Shown here: positions 35,849-60,723 of the stretch, piece by piece
Position numbering within the stretch: position 1 is the first letter of the stretch
Layout of the letters: every line of letters starts with the position of its first letter
From: Acanthococcus lagerstroemiae
Taxonomy: Eukaryota; Arthropoda; Insecta; Hemiptera; Eriococcidae
Length of the DNA stretch: 64,000 bases
Direction of reading: 5' to 3'
Assembly (NCBI GenBank): GCA_031841125.1
Contig: CM063109.1
Span: 24,523,321-24,587,320, forward strand
The notes under the pieces: model-generated
What the model saw: only the letters and a program-made list of their open reading frames with translations
What the model was told of the DNA's origin: nothing
The model's database searches: none
Translations under genes and position numbers: made by a program

Positions 35849-36699
35849 CAGGGACGAGAAAAAAGCCGGAAGCCGAACAATTTTCCCCTCAAGGTCAAAA
35901 GTTAGAAGCTTAAAGTTGAATGGTGGAAAGTCAAAAGTGAAATCAGAATAGCCAATAGAGTTTTCTCTGGAAGCTCAATCCAAAAGCTAAATCTTTACAA
36001 TGTGTCCATTTGTCGGTATATACCTACGAATAAGAAGCTATCTGTTGGTATACATATACCGACAAGTAAGAAGCTATCTGTTGGTATATACCTACGAGTG
36101 AGAAGCTATCTGTTGGTACATGTACCTCTGAATAAAAGGCCAAATCTGTCGGTATATTATGAATTATTTACAGAAAAAGAGTTCATTGTCAGTAAGTTAC
36201 AACTTTATAAATGGAGAATAATGGAGAATTTATTTACTCGCCACAATCAGGGCAACTGTCAGCAATCTTGGAGAGACAAAGACAATGGATATGAATTTGG
36301 TTCAGGCAGCAATCAGTTTTCGTGAAATTTGATTTGAGTGGTGAAGCGGATACAGGGCAAAGCTTGGCGTCACATTTGCGTTTCTTCCAAGGAAGATGAG
36401 TGCTTGAACCAAATTCATATCCATTGTCTCTCTGAAATTGCTGACAGTTGCCCTGATTGTGGCGCGTAAATAAATTCTCCATTATTCTCCATTTATAAAG
36501 TTGTAACTTACTGATGATGAACTCTTTTGCTGTAAATAATTCATAATATACCGACAGATTTGGCTTTTTATTCAGAGGTACATGTACCGACAAATAGCTT
36601 CTTACTTGTAGGTATATACTGACAGATAGCTTCTTATTTGTAGGTATACACCGACAAAGAGATACAACCAAATCTTTATATAGGGCTTTCACGTCCCTG
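35849..36699. mobile_element. hAT foldback element with long inverted arms
   Basis: The 851-bp element starts CAGGGACGAGAAAA and ends with the reverse complement of CAGGGACGTGAAAG. It is flanked by a perfect 8-bp duplication CTGGCGAG (35841-35848 and 36700-36707). The two arms, about 36000-36310 and 36390-36690, are inverted copies. Within each arm a short unit containing AAGAAGCTATCTGTTGGTAT is tandemly repeated three to four times. The mirrored open frames on both strands are a by-product of the palindrome. Confidence 0.9.
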
Positions 36700-37520
36700 C
36701 TGGCGAGAATGATACAGCATACAGTTCACTTATATGAGCAAAGGATTTTGTGCAGTCCAGTATGGCAGATAACGGAGCAAAATTATTTTACCTTGAAGAA
36801 ACCTATGTTATTCTTATTATGGAAAAATCAATAAAATACATCTGCCAATTTCCATTTTAGTTTTTGTACATTTTTAGTTTCCACTTCCACATTAGACAGG
36901 TTTTCCAGATTAGACAGATTAGACGAGTCCACTATAGGCAGTTTTCAGTTTTCACTGTATTTTCCACTTGCAAGTTTTTCTTTTAAGGTTGCTGAGAGAG
37001 AAAACTGCCCCATCCTCCGGCTTATTTACGCCACTGGCACACTAACAACTGAAAACCCTTACAAATTTCCTGTTTTACTGCTCCTATAAGAGCCGTATTC
37101 ACAGGGTCCCAGGCACAAGGTCTAAAACTGCATGCTTCTGTCCCCTGAATACTGAATAGCAACCCTAAACTAGCAGTACTAGCGCTCCACGTTAGCACCT
37201 TGAATACCGAATGACGTGAGGTTGTTAGGTCTGTCTTCAATGAGAAAGCAATTAGTACTGCAACCCACTGCAAGCTGCTAAGCTGAAGATATGCAAGTGC
37301 TTGTTTTGATAAGATTAGAGAAAACTTCAGGAAGGGAACTTCGGATTTTGTTCAGAAATCGTCTACGTTGCGGAGTACAGACGCAGAAAACCGAAAGTTC
37401 GCACTGAAACCTTACATTAATTTCATGTGTTGTGTTTGTCGTGTCTATACATAAGATCATAAGATTCTCTACGATTTGGCGGTTTCAGTTCACGTACATT
37501 GGATCCGGAAATAATCGAAA

Positions 37521-51134
<13,614 letters not shown>

Positions 51135-51960
51135 GCAGTGGTACAATTTACCAACCGAACTACTTAATCAAAGATAATGATTTATTTATACATACGATAT
51201 GTACATGTTTGTATAATTGGTGAGGAAACTGGATTGTTGTTGTTTTACTTTCTTTCTTCAAGCCTTATTGGTTGGTGATTTTATCTTCTAGTACTAGTGT
51301 GATGGGTTGTTGCTGTTAAACACTTGATAAATATTTTTACGGATCTTGCTTCTGAATTTGTTCATGAGTTGGATGCTCCATTCGGTGCGATTAAAGTGTT
51401 CCAAAGAATTTTTCTTTATTGAGATTAGAAAATAACTGACTGTCGTGGTCTGATTTAGGATTTTAATTCACTGGGACAAGTATATTTGCAGCTTAGTGAA
51501 TTCGTTAATTACTTATTACTCATCTCCCCTGGCTACGACCCTGGTACGGGGCTTGACAATTTTGATTTCCATCTGTTTTTCCAAATATTCTTTGTTGAAG
51601 TCGTACCAGTGCAATGTAATTTACTAAACTTGATTGATGTATTGTTCTGCAGAAGTAGATGTTTCAACGAAACCAAAATACAAAATATACTCTGACAGCC
51701 AAATGAAGAAAGGGGAGAGGGGAAACAATCAACTATTTGAAAAAAAATCAGTACCATGATGGTTTCATAAATGAAATAATCAATAATTGCGTAATGCGTA
51801 AAATTTGCTTTAAAAAAAAATAAAAGAAATAAATGAAATAATAAATTTGAACAAATAATATATTTATAAAATATAATTAATTAAAAATGCAATTTCTATT
51901 AACTAACAAACTTCTTCAATAATTAAATTCTGCCAAATTAATTATCTGTACATTTAAATA
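51135..51960. other. 3' flank of the IRP1 gene
   Basis: No further gene. It presumably holds the 3' UTR; an AATAAA occurs at about 51819 in an A-rich context, a weak polyadenylation candidate. Confidence 0.4.
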
Positions 51961-51979
51961 CTAGGGTACTGTAGGTTTC

Positions 51980-52135
51980 CCGACATTCGCCCAAAGAGTT
52001 TTGCCCGGAAACAATTTGCCCAAATTACATTTTACCCGAAAAAAAAAAAAAAAACGAAAAACATTTTGCCCGAACAAGAAAAACCCCGATAAAATTCTGC
52101 CCGAAAGACTTTTGCCCCCGAATTCCTGAATGCCC
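51980..52135. repeat. TTTGCCCGAA repeat array
   Basis: About seven variants of (T)TTGCCC(G)AA recur at 15-30 bp intervals across 150 bp, with a poly-A interruption near 52039-52054. It could be a small element with a repetitive interior. Confidence 0.55.
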
Positions 52136-52307
52136 AAAAATTGGTTTTCCAAGTTAAAACAAAGACGGAAAAAGAGAGTCGAAACTTTTCTTTTTTCCTC
52201 TACTCACAGGGTTTTCACTCTGTTGTCAGTTGTCACCTACCGCGAATCTTCTCCAGAAACTCTGGAGGGAAACAGTTAAACTACATATTCAGAAACAACG
52301 TTAGTCC

Positions 52308-52985
52308 CATTTTTTTTAAAATTATTATCGAGCCACGAAGCTACACTCTCGGGATATGGGCTCGGAAAAAGTGGTTATCTATATGTCGCAGAGGTATCCA
52401 GCAGCGGAAAGGTAGGTGAGGGTGTTGTATCTAATCCTTAGGCGGGTGATGATAATTTCCTCACGGCGGGAGGAACGTTGAGACGTTGACCAGGGGATAG
52501 ATGTAAGCTTGATTAGTGCGAGCTTGTTGTGCCGAGAGGCTTGATGTCGCCACTCATTGAACCACGTACGCAAAATGTTCTGGCAAATGGCGGAAACGAG
52601 AATCTCTTTAGATAGGAAGGTGACGAGTGATATATGGAAGCTATGTAGCTTGCTGTGCTGCTTGATCAACTGCCTCATTTCCTGGGGTACCAATACGACT
52701 TGGGATCCAGAGAAAATGAGATAGAGAATGAGATGGATGCGTTGGACGAAAGCGTGCGTTGAAAGGCGATCAGAAATAGACCTTAAGGAGGAAAGATGAA
52801 TCTGAGAGGACCAGGTAGTGGGTGGATGTGGGTGGGTCTTCGAGCGAGGAGATCGTGACGAGGCACTGTAGGATAGCATGGAGTTCGGTTGTGTAGATGG
52901 AAGCTGTGTTTTTAAATCGGAAGGAGTGCAGTAGACTATGGAGCGAGCGTAAGCGGTGTGTCGGTTGTACTTTGAATCATCAGTG
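52308..52985 (-). pseudogene. Jockey-clade LINE 3' fragment with RNase H, copy 1
   Basis: Minus-strand frames begin near 52985 with DDSKYNRHTAYARS, an RNase H start, and continue with TTELHAILQCL and SDSSFL. The end region has TWFNEWRHQASRHNKLALIK and SSRREEIIITRLRIRYNTLT. The 3' end is a conserved tail with ATAATTTTAAAA at the left border. Frameshifts make it inactive. Confidence 0.75.
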
Positions 52986-53041
52986 AAGCCCTAGGATACG
53001 GTCAGGAAAGCGGTCCAGAATTTTTTGCAGATGTGTCCGCT

Positions 53042-53870
53042 AAACTGGGGGGGGGGGCGGATTTTTTTAGGGAATTCTGTACGTTCGAAATTGCATAGAA
53101 GAAGGTTCAACAACCAGGGGAGGGATGTATGAATTGTTAGTATAGTGAATTGTAGAGAAAATTGGTTGTTTACAGAAAAATGTTCCGTAACCCTACGCAC
53201 ACCTATGGTGAAAAAATAAAAATTTTCTCTGATGAATAAAGAACGTGGCAGCACTGAGAAATTTACGTGTAATGTAGAAACCATGTAACTCCGGGACTTA
53301 CGTTATATCTGCAGTATATGAAAAGTTCAAAAAATTCCAAACGAGTTCCAACACGTGTTCCATCCGGTTCTATTGTTCTGTTACTGGTAGTAAACGCAAG
53401 TATCAAGAAAATTCAATATTGATAATATCAGTATCAGAATGTTGTGATGCCGACATTATCAATATCAAACGAAAAATTTTCAGTAAGTTTACTTGCTTCT
53501 TTTTTTTTTTTTTTGTTTTGCTAAACAATTTTTTCAACTTTTTTTCGCCCTAATAAGAGTTTATTTTTTTACGAGGATGAAACGGCAAAATAGCAGTATT
53601 TTGGGCAATTTTTGTAAATTAGGCAAAATATATAAAAATATGCAAAAAAATAAATGTATAAAAAATACACAAAATATATAAAAATATGCATTTTTACCCC
53701 AAGTATGCAAAATGAAATGGGGGCTCAAAATGCAGGGATTTTTCTGAAACGTAAACATTTTTCCTTACTTTTGGGATCAGAGATGACCTTTGAGGCAAGT
53801 TGGTTACACAAACTGAATTGGATCCAATATTTCACGTTTTCACGTTTCTAATTTTTCGATTCATTCCGCT
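53042..53870. other. AT-rich spacer between LINE fragments
   Basis: No gene. Contains a G-tract at 53049-53057 and a block of TATAAAAATATGCA-type repeats at about 53620-53700. Confidence 0.4.
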
Positions 53871-53871
53871 C

Positions 53872-54475
53872 CTTTTTTATTTTATTTTATTATTATCGAG
53901 CCACGGAGCTACACTCTCGGGCTATGGGCTTGGAAAAATTGTTATCTATTATGTCGCAAAGGTATCCAGCAGTGGAAAGGTAGGTGAGGGTGTTATGTGA
54001 TTGTGGAAGGTGGAGAAGGCCAAAATTCGACTATGGGAGACGCGGCGAGAGTTACAAAGGCAGATGATGGAGGGGCATGAGAAGAGGTGGTCCACGGCGA
54101 GAGGGTCTTCATCTTCACAGTGCGGGTAGTTGAGAGGATAAAGCTTAGTGAGAAGATGCGTATGTGTGAGGCTAATTTCCTCACGGCGGGAGGAACGTTG
54201 GGACGTTGACCAGGGGACAGGTGTAAGCTTGATTTGTGCGAGCTTGTTGTGCCGAGAGGCTTGATGCCGCAAATGGCGGAAGTGAGATCTATTGGGATAG
54301 GGAGGTGACGAGTGATATATGGGAGCAGTGTAGCTTGCTGTGCTGCTTAATCAACTGCCTCATTTCCTAGGATACCAATATGGCTTGGGATCCAGATGAG
54401 TGAGATGCTCTTGGTGGTGAAGGAAATGAGATGGATGCGTTGGACGGTTGACAGGCGATCAGAAATAGACCAGTA
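53872..54475 (-). pseudogene. Jockey-clade LINE 3' fragment, copy 2
   Basis: Closely similar to 52308-52985: RHQASRHNKLAQIKLTPVPW, SSRREE, then LLTKLYPLNYPHCEDEDPLA and VDHLFSCPS, the usual C-terminus with a Cys/His-type end. It has the same 3' tail (GAGCCACGGAGCTACACTCT) followed by an A-rich end on the minus strand at about 53872. 5'-truncated at about 54475. Confidence 0.75.
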
Positions 54476-54489
54476 GTATGTATTGTACC

Positions 54490-54700
54490 TGGTCCTGGCT
54501 CACATTTTTTTCTCCTTCGGTCGACGCCTGTTTTTCATCAAATTTTCGTAAAATCAACTCGAAATTAGTAAAATCAATTTTCAACGAATTTATTTAACTC
54601 AACAAGATCAACAATTATAATTCTTTCTTCAACACCTAGTTTCCATCAAATTTTCATAATTTGATCCTGGCTCACATTATTTTCTCTCCCGGTCGACAAG
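54490..54700. repeat. Direct repeat of TCCTGGCTCACATT blocks
   Basis: TCCTGGCTCACATT followed by TTTCTC and CGGTCGAC occurs near 54491 and 54665. CATCAAATTTTC also occurs twice between them. Confidence 0.4.
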
Positions 54701-54970
54701 GTAAATTAGGACAACAAATTTCAAAATAATTTACTTGTTTTTTCGCTTTTCTCAAGTCACTTAATTCCAGAGCCAAGATAGCTAAAATCTAAAAGAGAAA
54801 AATATACCCACCAAATTAGAAATTATTATGAGGTTTAAAATCGGAAATTTCCAAAACTAGCTCGTAATGCCTTCTATGTATTTAATTGCGTATTAGAATA
54901 AATATTTAGAAACTGGAGTGGGAAAATATGGGGATACAGATAAAAAGACTGAGAATTTACGACAGGGTTA

Positions 54971-55603
54971 ATTCGGGCCGTCCATCCTACAGAGAACGCT
55001 GCAATTGGACATAGTGATGAGTTAGACGCTGTTCAGCAAAAGAGAACCAACTGGCAAAATCCGCTTTTTGAGAACACGTGATTCGAAGTTCAAGAGCCAT
55101 GTAGGAAGTATATGACACAGCGTTTACTGATAAGCTTTTTTCAACGTGAGTACACATTTTTGAATCGGGGGCCCAATTTTGAAAAATTCTACGTTTTACG
55201 CTCTTTCCAACGATACTAATAACTAATTTTGTTTACAAATGTTAGTTGGTTCCCTTTTGTTGAACAGCGTCCAGTTATGAAAAGGTGAACCTTTTTATAC
55301 ATTTTGCCAAAACATTCACCTTTTCATTTGCCTTTTCATTGGGATTTAAACTTGAGAGTTTCAAGTGTTAGCAACCCTGTATGTGTGAGTGATTAATCAC
55401 CCTTATCAGAACCGGGCTTCCCACTGCTCTTAAAACCTCGTGTTGTCGTCGTGTCACTCAGTTTTGTCACTGTTTGGGCCAATCAGCGCTAGTATCGCTA
55501 TTAATGATAACGCTGATATCATATATCATATGAAAAGGTGAATGTTTTCGGCACAATGTACAAAAAGGTTCACCTTGCTCTCTGTAGGATGGTCGGCCCG
55601 AAT
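54971..55603. mobile_element. TIR element with ATTCGGGCC ends and TA duplication
   Basis: The 633-bp element has ends ATTCGGGCCGTCCATCCTAC and the reverse complement of ATTCGGGCCGACCATCCTAC, flanked by TA at 54969-54970 and 55604-55605. Inside there are further inverted segments (GTTCAGCAAAAGAGAACCAA versus TTGGTTCCCTTTTGTTGAAC, and two AAAAGGTGAA palindromic sites). No coding capacity. Confidence 0.75.
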
Positions 55604-55849
55604 TAGTACTAGTGGATTACTTTGTCACTCTATTGGTACTCAGTTTCCTGGTGGATAGAAGGATTTTGTCCCTCGACTGTCAGACTGTCAGTCTACTGGT
55701 ATGGTTTGCCATTAATATATGGATCACAAGAAACGGTAATGCGGTTTTATATTATACTTGTAAATTATGATGTTATGAACTCATTAGTTATCGCTGTTTA
55801 TTAAGGATTTTATACAGAAAAAAGTGCATATCTCTTATTCGATGTTCGG

Positions 55850-58830
55850 AAGTTCATTCGTTAGTTAGATTTCGTCCAGTGATACTAAACAGAAAATACC
55901 AATGAAGCGAAATCTGAACTAAAACGATGAATTGTTCGATATAGTTACAGCTGCAACTTCGGCTCGAAAGGGCTGGAACACTGGAACATGAAGTTGGTGC
56001 TTTTCTCCATAATGTTGTCAACTGGGTTGCCTCGCTTGAAGAATTTTGCCGAACTTCATTTTTGTAGATAGATGAAACTAGTCTTGATGAATACATACAA
56101 TAACTGGTTACATCTATTTTTGAAAATGAATTCGCTGCTCGAACGATGGGTCATCTTCTCTCAGATGTGTGTGATGTATGCTGCACTGGAAAAGTAAGTA
56201 CCTGTTTTTGCTTCTTAACCAGGTTTAAGTTATTGAGCGAAGGAACTCCATTTCTGCAGCAGATCTGACCAGTGTTGATTTGAACGAACAAAACTGGTTA
56301 GATCTACCTTTGAAAATGAGCTTAGTTTCGAAATGGTTGTCCGTGTTCCACAGTTGAGCGATAGTTTGTGACTTTAAATCTGTCGGTAGATTTAACTATA
56401 CACTTAGTATTGACAAAACCTAATTAAAAATTGATGAATGCATTTATGCTTAGAAATTAGAGGTAGTCCGTGTGTATCAAATAATACTCTTTCGATTTTT
56501 TGTTTATAACTCCGGAAACAAATACTTACATCTTCAGGTCTTTAGATCAAGTTCGTACAAAATATACGCGTATGTTGACGTAGATGTCTGCCTCCTCGAT
56601 AAATAGATATACGTACCTACTTTGTTTTGTTCGAAGGAAACTCGATTTCGCTAGTAAATTTGGCCATTGTTGATGAAAATATAAACAAAATCGATTAAAA
56701 ATTTATTTTTGAAAATGCAAAATGTAGTTTTGATGGAGATACAGATACGCTCCTAGTATGTACCTAGTATGGTTGAAAGAAACTTCATTTCCATATTTAA
56801 AGTAGATTTGACTAGTCTTCGTGAAAATATAGGTACATAAAGTTGATTAAATTATTACTAGAAATGAGCTCAGTTTTAAAGGATTCGTTCCAAAGTGTTT
56901 TGGTTGAAGGGAACTCCATCTCGGCAGTAGATTTGACCAGTGTTGACAAAAACACGCTCAAAACGTTATCAGACTTATTTTGGAAAGTGAGCTTCATTGC
57001 CAAATATAAATAATGTCTACCTCATTGGTTTTGGAAAGTATAAGTAGTTGCTTGTTGAAAGGAAACTCAACTTCCGGCAGTAAATTTGACAGTGTTGATG
57101 ATGATGTAAACAAAACTGATCAGATTTACTTTCGAAAATGAGTTTAGTTTCAAAGTAAATGTCTATTTCCTAATGGTTTCCGGTGAAAAGAAACTCTATT
57201 TCGGCAGCAGGATTTGACTGATTTGTTAATGAAAATACAAACGAAGCTGATCGAATTTACTATTAAAAATGAGTTCAGTTTCAATGGATGGTTACTAGGT
57301 ATCTATTCCGTAGTGTTTTGATTGAAGGGAACTCTATCATGGCTCTAGATTTAACTAGAGTTGATGAAAATATGAACCAAACTGATCAAATTTACTTTTG
57401 AACCAAAGGAAACTTTATTTTGGCAGTAGATATATTCGACCAGTGTTGCTGTAAATGTGAACAAAATGATCAAACTTACTTTTAAAAGTGAATCCTGTTT
57501 CCAAAAATAATTGTCCACTGCTCTGGTCGGTAGGTAGGTAAGACAGTTGGTTTGTTTGAAGGAAACTCCATCTCAGCAGTAGATCTGACCAGTGTTGATA
57601 AAAATATGAACAAAACTGATCAAATTTACTTGAGAGAGTGAGTTCAGGTTCAAAATGAATATCCGCCTCCTTATTGGTAGGTATGTGTAGTTGTCTTGTT
57701 GAAAGTAAACTCCATTTCGGCAGTAAGTACGCTTATTTATGAACAGAACTAGTTAAACTAACTTTCGAAAGTGAGTTCAGATTCCGCGTGCATGTCTGTC
57801 TTCTTGATAAGTATAGATACATACTTTGTTGTTTTGTGCAAAGGAAACTCGAGTTCGTCAATAAATTTGACCATTGTTGATGAAAATATATGGAAAACCA
57901 CTCAAATTTACTTTTGGGAATGAGTTTAGTTTTCATTTGTGTGTCCAGTATCGGTCTGGCTATGTTAGCTGGTCAGCAATTTCCGACCAACGTGACCTAG
58001 TAAGTCACCAAAGGGTGCCCAGCGAGCTTAAGATGCAGGCATTTGCTTGAAGAAAATTGTGTGTGAGGGAGCCCTATTTAGTTTGATGACTTAATTGTTG
58101 AAGCCCCAAAGTTTGATCAGTCCGACGCTGTGGATGTCTACGCCTTCTAGCGGTATAGTTGGAGGAATCTGTATTTCGGCAGTATACACTTGACCATAAT
58201 ATGTTAATGAAGAAGTACACAAAGCTGATCAAATTTTATTTTAGAAATTAGATCAGTTTCACTGTAGCTAAAGAATAAATGTTCCCCAGGGTTTTGCTTG
58301 AAGAAAACTTCATTCGGCTTTCGATTTGATTGATGTTAATAAAAGTATGAACAAAACGGATTGAATTTACTTTTGAAAGTGAATATAAGTTTTCAAACAG
58401 ATTTTTACATCCTTTGTCGATTAGTGTGGTTGTTGTGCCTATAGAGGAGACTCCATTTCGTCTGTAGATTTGACCGGCATTGACGAATATATGAACAAAA
58501 CTGATCAAACTAACTTTTGAAAGTGAGTTCCATCTCCGAGTATGTGTATGCCTTCTTGTGGTGTAGGTAGGTGTAGCTGTTTTGCAGTGGTGTAGCCAGC
58601 CTAGTGTTCAGGGGGGGGGGATCTCCCTATTTGGTGAAATCGCAAAGGAGAGCCCAGACCTCTTCGACCTCTTGGCTACACCGCTGCTGTTTTGTTCAGC
58701 AGTAACTCTATTTCGGCAGCAGATTTGATCAGTGTTGATGAAAAATGTAAACAAAACCGACCAAAGTTACTTTAGAAAACGAGTTCAGTTTCAAAGGAGA
58801 TGTAGGTATATGTTTGGCGGTTGTAACGAT
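55850..58830. repeat. ~3-kb decayed satellite array
   Basis: A unit of about 130-170 bp recurs roughly 15 times with heavy divergence. Landmarks are GAAACTCCATTTCGGCAGTA, GATTTGACCAGTGTTGATGA, ACAAAACTGATCAAATTTAC and TTTTGAAAGTGAGTTCAGTT. It is interrupted by unique DNA near 57950-58130 and by the small element at 58585-58686. No gene inside. Confidence 0.8.
58585..58686. mobile_element. 102-bp MITE inserted in the satellite
   Basis: Ends CAGTGGTGTAGCCAG and the reverse complement of CAGCGGTGTAGCCAA, with a perfect 8-bp duplication CTGTTTTG at 58577-58584 and 58687-58694. This is hAT-type. Confidence 0.85.
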
Positions 58831-58899
58831 GCACTGCCGGTATGAAACAATATTTTGAAGTTAATTTCGGTCAACGTTTGGTGACGCTGCACAGTGGTT

Positions 58900-59170
58900 A
58901 AATATTGGAACAGTCCAGTTCACCTCCCTGTCTCCTAACCTTCTAGCAGAGGCTGGTAAACCCTCTCTGTATCATAGACGTCTTATCCTAAAAGCTAAAT
59001 TCCTGCCCTCGGTCGCTGCAAAATGTCTTCTTCCCATTCACAAACTTATTTTAAATGAAACATGAAATTCATTTTCCTCCTTCTAACACACCGCATAAAT
59101 CCCACCCTCTCCAGTCCTCTCAAACCTACCTCCTAATACTACTCCCAAGGACTCACTAATCCGGATTCAG
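58900..59170 (+). pseudogene. Jockey-like LINE pol fragment
   Basis: The plus frame reads LAEAGKPSLYHRRLILKAKF then LPSVAAKCLLPIHKLIL, resembling the segment between RT and RNase H in Jockey-clade ORF2. It then decays. Short and isolated. Confidence 0.45.
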
Positions 59171-59553
59171 GATATCGCATTCAAAATAGATTAATTTGAT
59201 TGGAAAAAAGAATTGAAATTTCAAATTAACACAGCAATAGAGTGAAAAGAGTTTATGTTCTTCATTTCTCATGCACGCAATTTGCACCAACTTAGCTCCT
59301 GTCCCTACAAACCCCTGAACAGTGAACATGCACTTATCAAAAAATTAGACGGTGCTGAATTTTTTACATTTGGAGTATACTCTGAACAGTTTGGGACTAA
59401 GAAGCAGAGTTAAAAACCAGGTTTTTGTAAAACCCGGGAGCAGACAGACCTGATTTCATCATAGAGCAAATTTGCCCATCACTATCTTCAAGTAGAAATA
59501 GTTTATAGGTCGTTCATTGACGGTATACCTATGAAGTATATTTACCGTATTAA

Positions 59554-59615
59554 CGTTTCTAAATGAATCAGATAAAATATGATTTAATATATCCGACTGA
59601 TTCGTGTGTAGAAAC
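59554..59615 (+). ncRNA. Isolated pre-microRNA-like hairpin
   Basis: GTTTCTAAATGAATCAG pairs with CTGATTCGTGTGTAGAAAC around a loop of about 25 nt. It lies about 400 bp upstream of the hairpin cluster. Structure only; strand unknown. Confidence 0.3.
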
Positions 59616-60024
59616 TATAGGACTCCTTGTATCTGTATATAGGTATTGCTCGGTATTCTCATCAAATTCTGAAAACATTACCAATCCTCGGCATCTGTAC
59701 CTACATAACACTATTTAAATCCTTTACAAAATCGGTAACTTACGTTAAATTAGGTACTTATACATTCGTAATTTATTGCTGTATCTACGTAAGTACGTGA
59801 TAACCAAGCAGGGTTAGACTGAGATGGAATGCGCTGTTACTCGCACGAAAATTTGGAGCGATTGTAATTAAGAAGAAATAAGCAAAAATACTCCGAAGCA
59901 TACTCATAACGCTTCTTCAGTCTGGCCCTGTAACTAACCACGCATATTAAAACTATACAGTAAATACCTACACCCATTTCGTATTCAATCGTCATGACCA
60001 TTTCAATATAAGTTTGTGATATTC

Positions 60025-60097
60025 GGTATTTCGATGAAAAGTCACCCCAGTGTTGAACGATGAAAACAACAAGCTGGAGTGTTTTCACCGAAATATC
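60025..60097 (+). ncRNA. MicroRNA-like hairpin, cluster member 1
   Basis: GGTATTTCGATGAAAAGTCA plus CCCCAG pairs with CTGGAGTGTTTTCACCGAAA plus TATC, giving a stem of about 24 bp and a loop of about 20 nt. The 5' arm AAAAGTCACCCCAGTGTTG is nearly the same as in the next two hairpins. Plus strand is preferred because the 5' arm is the more conserved side. Confidence 0.5.
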
Positions 60098-60129
60098 AAA
60101 TTCAAATTGTCTCTGCTACGTCATCCTGG

Positions 60130-60213
60130 TAGCTGACAGATCTATAAAAGTCATCCCAGTGTTGGTGAATCATATAACAAAATCTGGAATTACTTTTATA
60201 GGGCTGCCTAGCT
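60130..60213 (+). ncRNA. MicroRNA-like hairpin, cluster member 2
   Basis: TATAAAAGTCATCCCAG pairs with CTGGAATTACTTTTATA (15 of 17), and the stem extends outward through GGTAGCTGACAG / CTGCCTAGCTC with bulges, as in animal pri-microRNAs. The 5' arm is AAAAGTCATCCCAGTGTTG. Confidence 0.55.
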
Positions 60214-60290
60214 CAAAAAGCTGATTTCTACTCTTCATAGTATTTCGAAATTCCATAACTGCTAGTGCCGGATGGGGGTTGTATATTGCA

Positions 60291-60368
60291 CACCACGTCC
60301 ATAAAAGTAACCCCAGTGTTGATCACAAAGCTCCAACATACTGAGAGTACTTTTGTGAGCTTGGTAAT
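60291..60368 (+). ncRNA. MicroRNA-like hairpin, cluster member 3
   Basis: CATAAAAGTAACCCCAGT pairs with ACTGAGAGTACTTTTGTG with a few mismatches, with an outward extension to CCA/TGG. The 5' arm is AAAAGTAACCCCAGTGTTG, paralogous to members 1 and 2. Confidence 0.5.
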
Positions 60369-60436
60369 GCCATCGTTACTGAAATTCTCGTTGACATGAA
60401 TTCCGGATGTTTTTCCGTAGTTTTCATCGATGCCTG

Positions 60437-60523
60437 CCGCTGATCCGATGGAAAGCTATCCAGTTCTACACCACTGTAATGCAATCGTAAAGCTGGAACC
60501 ACTTTCCATTAGAACTAGTGGGA
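60437..60523 (+). ncRNA. MicroRNA-like hairpin, cluster member 4 (diverged)
   Basis: ATGGAAAGCTATCCAG pairs with CTGGAACCACTTTCCAT with a bulge. The 3' arm CTGGAACCACTTTCC resembles the 3' arms of members 1 and 2, while the 5' arm has lost the CCCAGTGTTG core. Confidence 0.35.
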
Positions 60524-60652
60524 AGGTGAGAACTTGTGTGCATGTATCTCGACGGTAGCTCGTGATGTTCCATGTCTGGATCGGATTATTTGGCTCAATC
60601 GCTGGAGTCAAAGTTTAAAGATCCGAACTGCCAAAAATTAGGTCTTTAGCTG

Positions 60653-60719
60653 CGATTGCCGGGAACATTTTCACGCCCCGGTATTTCCACCCATGGTTGA
60701 GTTTTCCCGGCGATGATCG
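60653..60719 (+). ncRNA. Hairpin downstream of the cluster
   Basis: CGATTGCCGGGAACA pairs with TTTTCCCGGCGATGATCG around a loop of about 30 nt. Not visibly related in sequence to the other four. It may be an unrelated stem. Confidence 0.25.
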
Positions 60720-60723
60720 GTAG

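Noticed and set aside
36002..36692. Two similar open frames on opposite strands (SICRYIPTNKKLSVG-like)
   Set aside because: Mirror images produced by the inverted arms of the hAT foldback element.
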